From: Karalla daura
Taxonomy: Eukaryota; Chordata; Actinopteri; Chaetodontiformes; Leiognathidae
Direction of reading: 5' to 3'
Assembly (NCBI GenBank): GCA_029224185.1
Contig: CM055196.1
Coordinates: 21,402,009-21,466,008 of the forward strand
Length of the DNA stretch: 64,000 nucleotides
A program made the position numbers and the translations under genes. Shown piece after piece: positions 46,520-56,000 of this stretch. How positions within the stretch are numbered: position 1 is the stretch's first letter; every line of letters begins with the position of its first letter. The notes beneath the pieces were generated by a model. The model did no database searches. It saw only the letters and a program-made list of their open reading frames with translations, and was not told the DNA's origin.

Positions 46520-47684
46520 GCATGCCACCCAAATCAGATCAGGCCGCATCATCACTTCTTCACCCTTCAAGCACACTGAGTATAAAGCATGTACTTTTCT
46601 AGTCACTGTGACCTGGGTGAACACACATTTTCCAGCGGTTTGTTTTTCAACTCTCTTTGGCCACACAGTCGACTCTGTCCCAACATAAAAGCATAATAAC
46701 ATCATTATGCTCCATTGTTTGCTGAAGTGGCGGCCACACCGCCCAACCCGTCTCCCGTTCCCTCCAGGCAGTGCAGGAACAAACGCAGAAGAAGCCTGCA
46801 AATATGGCCTGGCCCAGTTATTCAGGTTCAGATGGTGGAGGGGATGCTGTGTGGGAATATGTTCTACAGCGTGCTGACAGGTTAGAGATAGAGAGGATTA
46901 ATGGCTGGGCAGGTGAGGGTGAGGGCCATGTTGACCTGCTACAGTCCTATATTCATGCTCTACAGGTACTTTGCCTTTCCACCAGAGCTGTTGCGGTTCC
47001 AGTGCTCCACCTTGTAGAACAGCTGAGAAGCACTTTGCTTTTCCATGGTTGGAGGTGGTCAGGAGCCAGGTCTTTCCTTCTGTAGATCTGTTATGGCAGG
47101 ACTAGAGGATTGAGTCCAGGACATCAGAAGCTTGCTCTGCTTTTCATCCCTATATTCGTCTTTAGCTTCTTCAACTGCTCTCCACTCACATTCATGGCTT
47201 CTCTCAGGTAGATTTCTTAAAAAAAAACCCAATTATGTCACTGTATATGTCACCTGTCCATTACATAGCCCCACCCTTAGCCTCTGATGGGACCCCCGAA
47301 AAAAGAACTGGTGGATCTGATTTTCGGGGCTAAGAGCCATTTCTTTGTCGAGACAGAAAAAACAGTTCTAGCTTAATCTGCAGCTCCAGCCCCATCACTG
47401 AAAGCACTGATGAAAAAAGGCCTTAGAGTCATACACAGCCACGTCAAACAAAGTCGGTAAAAACACCTGGGGCGTTCAAGTGGAGCTGGAAAATAGCGTT
47501 TCACAAGATCTGCTGTCTGTCCCCCCACAGTGACATCACGCTCCGCTACAAAGAGACCCGCCGACGCAAACAGGAAGTGCCCGCCGACCGGGAGCGTCCC
47601 CTCGGCAACGGCAGCACGGCCGCCCCGTCCGGACGCAGCAAGCTGAACGGCAGCTCCGAGACGCTGCGGCAGAGGAAGTCCTGA
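30548..47684 (+). CDS. ptdss2: Phosphatidylserine synthase 2
   Basis: Makes phosphatidylserine by exchanging the ethanolamine of phosphatidylethanolamine for serine in ER and mitochondria-associated membranes. Twelve coding exons, all GT-AG and phase-consistent: 30548-30756, 36331-36432, 38368-38450, 40204-40271, 40710-40844, 42060-42110, 42409-42522, 43986-44104, 44584-44698, 45104-45249, 45694-45879, 47531-47684. They total 1482 nt, 493 aa (human about 487). A Ser-rich cytosolic N-terminus (1-69) is followed by membrane segments at about 74-91, 105-118 and 136-153, the conserved luminal/cytosolic blocks PLPERDYGGNCLIYDP (about 174-189), LEYSLEHQLPNFSECWWDH (exon 7), FQFTPYSWVKFEWKP (exon 9) and AMREIYDFMDD (exon 10), and a basic tail. 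The start codon follows A-rich sequence (GGCGATGA). The family is the PSS domain. Convergent with tmem168. Confidence 0.98.
31190..31415 (+). mobile_element. Teleost interspersed repeat copy in ptdss2 intron 1
   Basis: In order: GGTGAAGGCAGGGAAAACAC, CTGCACAGGTCACCACTCC, CAGGACACACACTC, ATTCACACCTAGGGGCAATT, TAGAGTCTCCAGTCAACC and TTTTTGGACTGTCGGAGG. This is the recognisable order of a very abundant fish repeat, here about 200 bp long. Family identity is from memory. Confidence 0.7.
31896..31960. repeat. (GT)n microsatellite with adjacent repeat piece
   Basis: About ten GT units, GAGT units, then TATTCCCAGCCTTTGCCC, similar to the piece at 55,190-55,205; CA/GT tracts often flank this repeat. 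Confidence 0.6.
32690..33065 (+). mobile_element. Decayed 3' end of a non-LTR retrotransposon
   Basis: Contains, in order, TTTGGTTACATGCTGTGGG, TAACGACCAAAAGAAC, GGGTGAGGAGC, CTCAAAGTAGAGCCACCACT, GAGGTGGTTCATTTGGCC and GACTCCACCCAGACC. This follows a well-known fish LINE 3' coding region (the part normally encoding a ...EVVRWLG-like tail), but with stops and indels. Same orientation as ptdss2, inside intron 1. Confidence 0.65.
35625..35760 (+). mobile_element. tRNA-like teleost repeat fragment
   Basis: GGGGGCAGTTTGGGGGTTTA, then GTGGGATTGAACTGC (inverted B-box-like) and ACGACCTTGCTCTACCGCTC. This order is typical of an abundant fish repeat. Degenerate. Confidence 0.5.
36433..38367 (+). other. 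ptdss2 intron 2
   Basis: 1.9 kb between AAGAG/GTCAGT and TCTGCAG. It has a (CA)n tract at 37,445-37,471 and no other recognisable feature. Confidence 0.85.
37445..37471. repeat. (CA)n microsatellite
   Basis: About 13 CA units in ptdss2 intron 2. Confidence 0.9.
38515..38575. mobile_element. Retroelement tail fragment
   Basis: CTGGACTCGTAGATTC, AAGATGTTTCACCTCTCATC, then GAGGGGCTTCCTCAG, a motif order common in fish retroelement tails. A related piece in the opposite orientation lies at 50,925-50,985 (GAGGAAGCCTCTTGGATCAG). Confidence 0.55.
39182..39224. repeat. (CA)n microsatellite
   Basis: About 21 CA units. Confidence 0.95.
39431..39461. repeat. (GT)n microsatellite
   Basis: About 14 GT units. 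Confidence 0.95.
40421..40490. repeat. (CT)n microsatellite in ptdss2 intron 4
   Basis: CCCT units leading into about 28 CT units. It lies about 220 bp before the exon 5 acceptor. Confidence 0.95.
40845..42059 (+). other. ptdss2 intron 5
   Basis: 1.2 kb. It contains a (CA)n tract and a short ACACA-type pentamer run (about 41,777-41,800); nothing else is recognised. Confidence 0.85.
41203..41278. repeat. (CA)n microsatellite in ptdss2 intron 5
   Basis: About 37 uninterrupted CA units. Confidence 0.97.
42523..43985 (+). other. ptdss2 intron 7
   Basis: 1.46 kb, mostly unique. The 3' end is a TCTG/TCCG tetranucleotide array running into a C run directly before the exon 8 acceptor. Confidence 0.85.
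43901..43980. repeat. (CT)n-(TCTG/TCCG)n-(C)n compound repeat at an acceptor
   Basis: CT units, then TCTG and TCCG units, then about 13 C. It ends in CTCCCTCCAG and forms the whole pyrimidine tract of ptdss2 exon 8. Confidence 0.9.
46330..46519. repeat. (CT)n microsatellite, long and interrupted
   Basis: About 190 bp of CT units with CCCT, TTT and CACT interruptions, in ptdss2 intron 11. Confidence 0.95.
46940..47370. mobile_element. Possible non-autonomous DNA transposon remnant
   Basis: TACTTTGCCTTTCCACCAGA and GCACTTTGCTTTTCCATGG occur about 55 bp apart, and AAAAAGAACTGGTGG lies near 47,300. These resemble a dispersed fish element with 'ttttgcttttccacc' words. Terminal repeats were not defined. 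Confidence 0.35.
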
Positions 47685-47828
47685 ACCAGCGGAGAGGAAG
47701 AGAAGATCAGGGAGGGAGGGCGCAGGACCAAGAGCGCTGGTGGAGGAGATGAGGAAACAGAAGAAGGAAAAACAAAGAAAGACTGAAGGCGAGCCGCGAC
47801 ACAAAGGCGACACATGTAGAGGCAAAAC

Positions 47829-47906
47829 AGACACACACACACACACATGCGCACACACACACACACATATACACACACACGCACGCACACACACACACGC
47901 ACACGC
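47829..47906. repeat. (CA)n microsatellite in the ptdss2 3'UTR
   Basis: CA units with ATGCG, TATA and GCACG interruptions. Confidence 0.95.
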
Positions 47907-48821
47907 TGTGTGGACTTTTCTTTGTGCCTACATGAATCCTGGAGGGGCGGACTGGGGGCAGTTTTCATTCGGTGCATTGTGTAGTTATTGTCTTCAGGGA
48001 TTTACCTCATAATGTTATATTGTCTTTTTTTCTGATCGGGTGTTACACACAGGACAGACTGCATTTCTTTGTGTGTTTGTGTGTTATTTATATGTGACTT
48101 TGGACACTGGGGGTGAGGACGGAACCAATCAGATGAGAGATGTTACACGGCGGGCGAAACGGACTCGTGACCAATGATTAACAGAAAGAGTTTTCCAGTG
48201 TAGTTTTTGTTTTTCTCAGCTGCACTTTGTCTATGGGGAGAGAAATGAGGTCTGCTACTGTAAATACGCTTTGTCCTGTGTCGTGCCATCGCATCAGTGC
48301 AGGTGAGGAAAAGGAAAAAAAGGAGTGGCGAGTGCGTGGCTGGACCTGAAACGGGGTGCTCGGCTCACCAGGACCCGTTTCTGTTAGCTGTGGATCAAAC
48401 TTCTGTCCGTCGAGTGCTCCTCTCTGTCTCGGCCTCCGAGCTCTGCGAGCGTCCTTTTTACAGAGTTCCATCTTTTCTTTTCCACTTCAGGGCTCGCAGT
48501 CCTTAGACGCACCGATCCCTGTGCGACATCGAGAGGAAAAGAACTCCTCCTCTCAGGCTTTGTTCTTGAAAAGAACGACTTAGTTTGTAAATGAGGATAA
48601 AAAATCGATTGTGTACCATATTCTAGGTATTTAAACTGCTGATATAATAGTGATATATGGGATATAGTTTGGGTGTTTTCTGGATAGATGTTTTATTATT
48701 ATGGCTCTTTTCTGTTCCTTTACTGTTAAATCGACACTAGATCCTACTTTCTTTTTGTGAAACGAGGCACTGAGGAATCCGCGGCGCTCTAGTGGACACA
48801 TCCATGACAATCACAGCGAGG

Positions 48822-48852
48822 TGGGGGTGGGAGTGGGGGTGGGGGTGGGGGG
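48822..48852 (+). other. G-quadruplex motif in the ptdss2 3'UTR
   Basis: Five G runs of 3 to 6 separated by single T or AGT-type spacers on the transcribed-RNA strand. This satisfies the G3+N1-7 four-tract rule with one-base loops. Confidence 0.8.
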
Positions 48853-49002
48853 CTGGACGCTCACCCCCCCATGGAGACACGTGCAGCACAGGCGTAGGAC
48901 GTTGACACCCGGGCTCCACTCCAACACATCAGAAACGTGACTTAAACTGAACTGTCTGATTCCTTTTTATGCAGGTTGATTTCTTTTTTTTTAATTGGAC
49001 TC

Positions 49003-49041
<39 letters not shown>

Positions 49042-49062
49042 TCTATGTGTGTGTGTGTGTGT
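49003..49062. repeat. (AT)n(GT)n compound microsatellite in the ptdss2 3'UTR
   Basis: Two AT arrays split by a GT step, then CTAT and about nine GT units. Confidence 0.95.
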
Positions 49063-50464
49063 TTTATTGGGAGGTCACGTCTGCTGTGTCTGCATTAGAT
49101 GGGACTGAAGGTGTAGCCTGGGGTGGAGGCTGATTGAGGGTTAGCTGTGCTGCTCTGTGGGGTTCGCCATATTGCACATGCCACGAAGCCAAAGCTTTAG
49201 ATCTCATTCTCACTAAAAGCCATAAAAACGCTTTCTACAGACACACCTGAGCCGCCAGACCGCTCCCGTTCATTTCAAGCCGGGGCAGATGTCATCAGAA
49301 GCAGCCAGCGAGGACGTTACGGGAAGAGACTGAGGCTGGGACACCTCAGCTCAGTGCCCTGTGGAGACGTCTGCAATGGACATGCTAGATTCACAGTTCA
49401 CTTGACGCTAAATTCAATGGTTATTATCTTCAGGTCGAGGGCAAAAAAAACATTACTTCTCAGTTTACTACTACTGCTGTGTTGTATTTGATAGTGGACT
49501 CCAAAGCCAATTTTGTTCCACTTTTTTTTGACATTCCATGAGACCTAACTATTCCAAAAATATTTAAGTTTGATACTGACATGCACTCACAAATAAGCTT
49601 TTACCGTTAAGGGGGAGGAAATTCCAACTGGGTCGAAACAGAAAATAAGCAGCGTGGTTGGAGCTGGCCCGTTTGGGAAAGCTTTAGTGTTGTTCTGTTT
49701 TCAGGTCTCGTGGCCTTTAGAGAATCAGTTTCTGCTCTGACTCCGTGTCCCTGTCGCCACACACTACAAACTAGTCCACATCTGCTCCAAAACAAATATC
49801 CTGTTGTAAAAAACTGAATGAAGAAATAGGCTTATAACGACGCTATAGTAATCTTCATGTGAATGTAATCCAGCAGGACTCTGCTCGTCTTCCGTTCTGA
49901 AGGCAGCGATCGCTGTGCAAATTAAAACCCATCAGAATCGATGTTCCGCTGACACGTCATAGTCCGTACGTGTTGTCCCGTGCTGTGCTCTCAGTCATTT
50001 GTGAACTTTGCTCAAAGTTCAGGAACTTTTGGCTTCTTCTGTTTTTGTTTTTTTGAGTTGTGGGCTGGGGGAGGAGAGGAGGGGGATTTTCTCTGTAACC
50101 CGGATTGGTCAAAAGGTCAAAAGATTGAAAGCACACGTCAGATTCTGATGAATCGGGATCTCATAAATGAGCTGAGGAACAAAGCAGGAACTCACCTGCC
50201 CCCCCAACTTATCTCCTCTCCTCCTTCCCAGGAGGAGGTTTTCCTTCGGTGCGTTTTCAGGTTCAGTGTAGTTCCATTCCCAGCCCCTGGGGGCGGTAGA
50301 TACTCTTTTTCTGTGTCTGCCGCCGGGTTCTGGTCTCCCTTGACAATGATTTGCAACTTGCTGTAAAAGCCATTTTCAAACTTGGTTTCTGTAAATGTGA
50401 ACATGTTATAAAGATCATATGAACTGAAATATGCTGCTGCAACACATACTTTTGTATTGTTTAC

Positions 50465-50470
50465 AATAAA
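50465..50470 (+). terminator. ptdss2 poly(A) signal (AATAAA)
   Basis: AATAAA in TTTACAATAAAATC, followed within about 30 nt by a GGTTGAAGGTGTG GT-rich element. The best candidate end of the mRNA. Confidence 0.75.
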
Positions 50471-50494
50471 ATCAACTGAAAACCTGGTTGAAGG

Positions 50495-51540
50495 TGTGCC
50501 CAATTACTCACAAAACATCAAAAGGCAAACATAAAAAGTAATTTTCAGGTGGCTTTTGAAATGATGAGAGGGTGGAGCTGGACCTTCAAATGCATCCTCT
50601 GAAGGATGCAGACCTGGACACAGCTACTGTACTGCATAGACGCCTCAAAACTGCAGGGTGAAAATCAGGAGAGGGCTCCCTCCTGTGGCGCCAGCTGGAA
50701 TTACAGTGTCAACAGGACTGGTACAAAACAGCCTCGACGCACTGACACACACTCAAAGTCAAACCTTGGGGCGACTTGGAGTCTCCAATCAACCTAAACA
50801 TGGCTGTTTTTAAACTGTGGGAGGAAACCGGAATTCAAACTGGCCCCAGAGAGGCCATGTTTGTTTGCTCCCACACATTCACCTCAAGTTGTGATCCTTG
50901 GAGACTTCTCACCTCTGATCCAGTCAGAGAACTGAGGAAGCCTCTTGGATCAGAGTCCAGCAGTTTTCAACTCACTGGATAATAAAGACCAGGAAGAATA
51001 ACAATCTCCACACACTAAACTTTGAGCTACCTGCCCAGCAGGCTTCACCCAAGAAGGCGCTTCTCTTCTAAGATGGGTTACCTTTTATCGCATGAGCCTT
51101 ACTGGAACTTACTGGACTTACTGGGAATCAACTCTCATATGTCATTAACCCTCATTTACAGTCAATTACTCAGTCCAAAGTATACGAAGTTGTGCTTTAG
51201 TGCATCCAAAATGACAGGTCGTATCGAGAAACATTTCAGGAAGTTTTTGAACAATATTATCAAAGAAGTGCCACGTCAGGCACACAGGATAAGATTAGTC
51301 GTCATTCTCCTAATTGCCTGATACGTGTGACTAGACTCTCCGGCTAATAAAACTATTCATATAATCTTGTAGTAAATTTCAGTAATTAAAAACATTTTTT
51401 AAGAATGATTTTAAGAAATGAAGTCAAAAATGTCTGATCTCAGCTTTTTTACATGAACCATTTTCTCCCTTTAACTGATAGTTAATTGAAGCCTGACGTG
51501 ATGGCTGGAGGATCCCTGCAGGATTAAATTCACACTGAGC
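50495..51540. other. Intergenic region between convergent ptdss2 and tmem168
   Basis: About 1 kb. It contains two repeat fragments (50,760-50,850 and 50,925-50,985). The remainder is unique; a 99-codon frame at 51022-51321 has no recognised domain. Confidence 0.7.
50760..50985. mobile_element. Teleost repeat fragments
   Basis: GGGGCGACTTGGAGTCTCC, AATCAACCTAAACATGGC and ACTGTGGGAGGAAACCGG match the family seen at 31,190. AACTGAGGAAGCCTCTTGG at about 50,929 matches the retroelement-tail family at 38,515 in inverse orientation. Confidence 0.6.
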
Positions 51541-51565
51541 AGCATCTCAAGTCTCACCTCTCTCC

Positions 51566-51571
51566 TTTATT
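51566..51571 (-). terminator. tmem168 poly(A) signal (AATAAA)
   Basis: AATAAA on the minus strand in GCAATAAAGGAGAG, about 820 nt after the stop codon. The predicted cleavage site is near 51,545. Confidence 0.7.
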
Positions 51572-52390
51572 GCATAGTTTCATCCATCTCTTAACTTGTT
51601 CTCTCCACACAGACTTCTTTGCCAACACAAAAAAAAACACATAAAATCTTTAAGAATAAACTTGCATAGCCGAGTAAACTGCAAATAAACCCCCCCGGTG
51701 GAAGGAATCAATCTCCTTCGGGGACACATTTCAAATCTATTCAGTTCAAACCTCTGCATGTTGTAGTGCATCGTTAGTACAGTTTTAAATATCTTCCGGG
51801 TCCCTGAAGCAGCTGGAGTGCATCTCAAAAATAAGAAAAGCTTTACAAAATGCCGTCACTGCAGCAGTGCACATGTATTCTAAAGCAGAACTGCATAAGG
51901 AATCATTTCGTCTTTGCACGAGAACAAGTTCAGAGGCCTAGAAACAACATCGATGCCTGAGATTTCCCTGTACCGTGGCCACTTTGGTTAAAGATTAAGC
52001 TGCAGGAGCTGCTTGTTATATTTGGTGTGTTTGTTTTTTTTTTCCTTCACTCTGGTAAATAGGCACAAGAATGTGGTGGATCAAGGTGGAATTAGATTCA
52101 ACAGTAAAAACAATGTAAAAATGTGCAAAGTCGGAGTCGGTGTGCTCTTCTTACATCTTAAAATCAAAGCTAAAACCAACCCTGGATTGAACAATTTGCC
52201 CGAGGATATATATATATATAAAAATGGTTGCTAAAAAGACAAGTTTATAAGAGTAACCAGTCAGTGTTTTTTTCAGTAACTAACAGGACACTGGTTAGTA
52301 CAGAGCTGTACAGTCCTATAGCTGCCTCGTGACAAACCGAGTCGCTTGTAGAAAATGACTTAAAAACAAAAACAGCCCTTGTGCACTTCT
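51572..52390 (-). other. tmem168 3'UTR
   Basis: AT-rich sequence from the stop to the poly(A) signal. It includes a short TATATA run at about 52,207-52,219. No intron was recognised. Confidence 0.7.
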
Positions 52391-52969
52391 CTACGAGCGG
52401 ACCAGTTTGAAGCCCTGGCCCGTGTCCAGGACTGCGGGCGGGAACCAGTTGAGTTTGACCCTCTTGAGACACCGTAGGCAGACGCTGCAGGGCCAGAGCA
52501 GGTTGAGGCCTCCGCACCACAGCGCCATCTGCACCACGGGGTAGGTGAGGCGGGGGAAGTGCAGCCTCCAGTGCTGGGTGAGGTCTGTGGCGCTGGGCAG
52601 GTGCAGCGTGTAGTCGCCCCAGTGTCTGGAGACGCCGTAGTGGGCGCTGACCGCCCGCTGGCCCCGCCCCCGCCCCCCCCACTGGATGCCGCTGTCGCAG
52701 TTGTACTCCACCCACTGGACGGTGAAGTCGCCCAGCTGGGGGGGGGTCCTGCTGCATCTCCAGGTCGGCGGCGGCGGCGGCCCCCCCCCAGGCCAGCGCG
52801 GCCCCCTGGACGGCCACGTACAGCCCCTCCACCTTCCTCACCTCCTTCACCCACTGCACAGAGCTGTCGCAGTCCAGCACCAGGATGAGGCGCGAGCAGA
52901 AGCCAGAGTTCTTCTCCCTCCACCAGTCCAGGATCTGAGCCAGAGCCAGGGTGTCTCCACCTGAGCCCC

Positions 52970-53007
<38 letters not shown>

Positions 53008-53011
53008 CACA

Positions 53012-53097
<86 letters not shown>

Positions 53098-56000
53098 AAC
53101 ACAAACACAAACACAAACACAAACACAAACACACACACACACAATGTCACTATGGCAGGAGTGAAGCTCACCTCACCTGTGGAACAACCTTTCTGAATGA
53201 CAAACTTTCGGGCTGACAACAGTACTGCTTACTGGAGCTTTCCTACATGGTCACTTGATATTATATATTTATACATTATATATTATATATCTGAAACAAC
53301 CTGCCTGACATAGTAAAACAGGCCATGTTGAAAGAACAACAACTGGTTCAACTGCGTTTAGCCCCAGCACTAAGCCCACACAGTGAGGGTCTCCCATAGC
53401 ACTCCTCTCCCCAAAAAGCAAGTTTCCTGTTCTTCGTGCCATGATGCTGTGATGTTTTCTACGAGTCCTTGACTGCACTGGACTAACATGTCATCCTGAG
53501 GGACCCCTGTGCTTTCCCTCCTCCTAGACCCCATGGATGCTGTTCTGGATCCAGGGCCACCCCCATGGCCCTGTCTCCACCTGCTCTCCTACTCTCCACC
53601 TGAACTGGTCTGATGAATCTGTAAACATCTCCTCTGTCTCTCACTCTGAGGATTCTTCCATCTTTTTTCCCTGTCAGGGTTTTTCTTGGGGGTCATCCTC
53701 AGCTCATGCGAGGGCATAAAGGCATCAAAGATGCTTTAAAAAGTGCTGTAGACCTAAACCCTCCTCTCGTCATTTCATTCCTCTCTTCTAGGAAACGCTG
53801 GTCTGACCTGCCAGAGCCCAGTCCCCGGAGCGGTGGCTGTGTCCGCTGTAGAAGATGACGTAGGTGTCGTGGCGGGGGCCGTCGCCCGTCCGCAGCTCCA
53901 GGAAGGCCTTGACCTTGGCCTGCAGGGCCTCCAGCGTCACCCCGCTGGTGGAGTAGTCGCAGCCGAACGTCTCGATCAGGTGGTGGGAGAAGAAGCGCTG
54001 CACGCTGTTCAGCATCCCCGTGGAGCGCCTGTTCAGCTCCTGCACCTGGTCCGGAGGCAGCAGCATGGGCTGGCCGTCAGGGCTGCCGGGGGGGGGGGGG
54101 GTCAGGGGGGTGCGGGGGGCAAGGGGGGCAGAGAGCTCTGGTTAGGTCTGATGTCCCCATCAAAACCCCCACTCCATTGAAACATGTAGACATTGAAACC
54201 TGAGCCTGCAGGAGGCGTTTGTCTACCTAATGAGATGTTGGCCATGTTTGAGCGTGGTCTACCTGCAGTAGTTGGTGGGGATGACCACTGCGTAGCCCAC
54301 GCAGGTTCCTCCCAGACTGTTCCCAAGCTCGCGGAAAAGTCCGTGGAACAGCGACTCCAGAGGCAGGACCAGGAGGACCACGCTCAGAAAGATGCTGCTG
54401 GAGCCCTGCAGAGCACAGGCAGGGGTCAGATCATCCCTGCTGTACGCTCCGAGGACAGGACGTGACAAGGAAGAATAACGGGTTGTGGAGGAAGCTGGGA
54501 CATGACTGCTGGTAACTCGTCTGACCCAGTTGGTATTAAACAGTGTTGTGAGGGTCTCCAATGGACCTAAACATGTTTTCAGACTATAGCAGAAAACCCG
54601 AGTTGAACTTTGTCTCCACATACGATAAGCAAATTTAGCAGGTGAGAGGAAAGCGAGTCTAAATCCCTGAGTCTTACTTTAAATAGCTGCTCTGATAGGA
54701 TAGGACAGCATGCTGGGTAGTCACTAATAATAGAGTACAATATGCAAGTTATGAGAACTGGAGACATGCAGGAAATTAAGCAACATATTTTCAGAAGTGT
54801 CAAATAGATGGGGAACTGCTGGTCTTACACCAGATGACTTCTCATATCCACACACCTCCATCTCAGCTTATCTCCAGTTCCACCTGAGCTTTCTCACCTG
54901 TAACAGAGGTTTCTCCCCGGCCGCTTACAGCTCACTCATACGTGGGATATGTTGGGCTCAGTTTATGTAGAGCGTCTTCAGATATATTTCTTACAAACTG
55001 CCACTTTAAATAGAGTTAAACCACAAGCTTTTTCCCCCCTCATAATTGTCATGGTTGAAGTATTACCATGTCCATTAAGAATTAACCAACTGGAAAGGTA
55101 TTTTTTGCAGATTGAGGTTAATAATAGTGAAACATTCAGTAAGAGATTCTGCTGTGTGTGTGTGTGTGACTGGCACCCTGTCCTGGGGTGTATTCCTACC
55201 CTTTGGCCTATAGTATCAACAGTGAGTCACGATATCTTATATATTTTATCTTTTCAGAGCAGTGTTGAGTTATTTTGAGAGGACAGTAAATCACTGCTAT
55301 ACAAGCTGTACAGTACACTGCTGCTTCACCTGTCCTCATGATGGATGGATGGATGGATGGATGGACACTGTCCTACCTGCCAGCAAAGAGCAGCCACAGC
55401 CACCGTGGACAGCAGTGTGAAGAACAGCAGGCGCTCGGAGATGAGGCAGAAGTGTCTCATCCCCTTGGAGGCCATGATCTTGTCCAGGCCGCTGGAGCCG
55501 GAGCCCTGGAACACGCTGACCCTCTGGCAGTCACTCAGCTTGGTGTGGAAGCCCCACACGGTGATGACAAACACCACGTGGCAGATGGTCCAGAAGAGCA
55601 CCAGCACCACAAACACCGGGATCAGCAGGTACCAGCGGTCCAGGTCGGTCAGCTTCCTGGAGACCAGGACCAGGAAGGTCAGCTCCAGCACCAGGAGAGG
55701 AAGCAGGGTCAGGCGGCGCCACAGAGCCCTCCACATCAGGAAGGGCATCCAGCGCTCGGTCACAGACAGCCCGCTGAAGTAGAAGTCCAGCAGGGGGTCG
55801 CACAGGAGCAGGCTGAAGAAGCAGGCCACAGCGAAGGGGTTGGGGGTGACGTCCAGAGACTTGAAGAAGAGCTCTGCGGTGACGGCAGCGAAGCAGGCCA
55901 GGTTGGGGAGAGCCAGGAGGGCTTTCATCCGGAGCAGCACCATCAGCGAGGCCAGGGCCACCACCAGCACCACCACGCTGAAGGACCTCTGGATGAGCAG

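Larger units (their letters stand above)
45880..47530 (+). other. ptdss2 intron 11
   Basis: 1.65 kb. It has CTC triplets (46,055-46,095), the long CT array, and a repeat-like segment at about 46,940-47,370 with two regions reading 'ctttgc(t)tttcca...' as in a common fish non-autonomous DNA element. Confidence 0.8.
47685..50490 (+). other. ptdss2 3'UTR
   Basis: 2.8 kb from the stop codon to just past AATAAA at 50,465. It contains (CA)n, a G-run cluster with quadruplex potential, an (AT)n(GT)n tract and AT-rich sequence near the end. Open frames within it have no recognised domain. Confidence 0.75.

Noticed and set aside
46204..46688. Frames with Ser-Leu and Leu-Ser repeats
   Set aside because: Translation of the CT array in ptdss2 intron 11.
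52360..53142. Long minus-strand frame beginning with alternating Cys-Val
   Set aside because: It starts inside the GT array, so the N-terminal part is repeat translation; the remainder is an off-frame reading of tmem168 exon 4.
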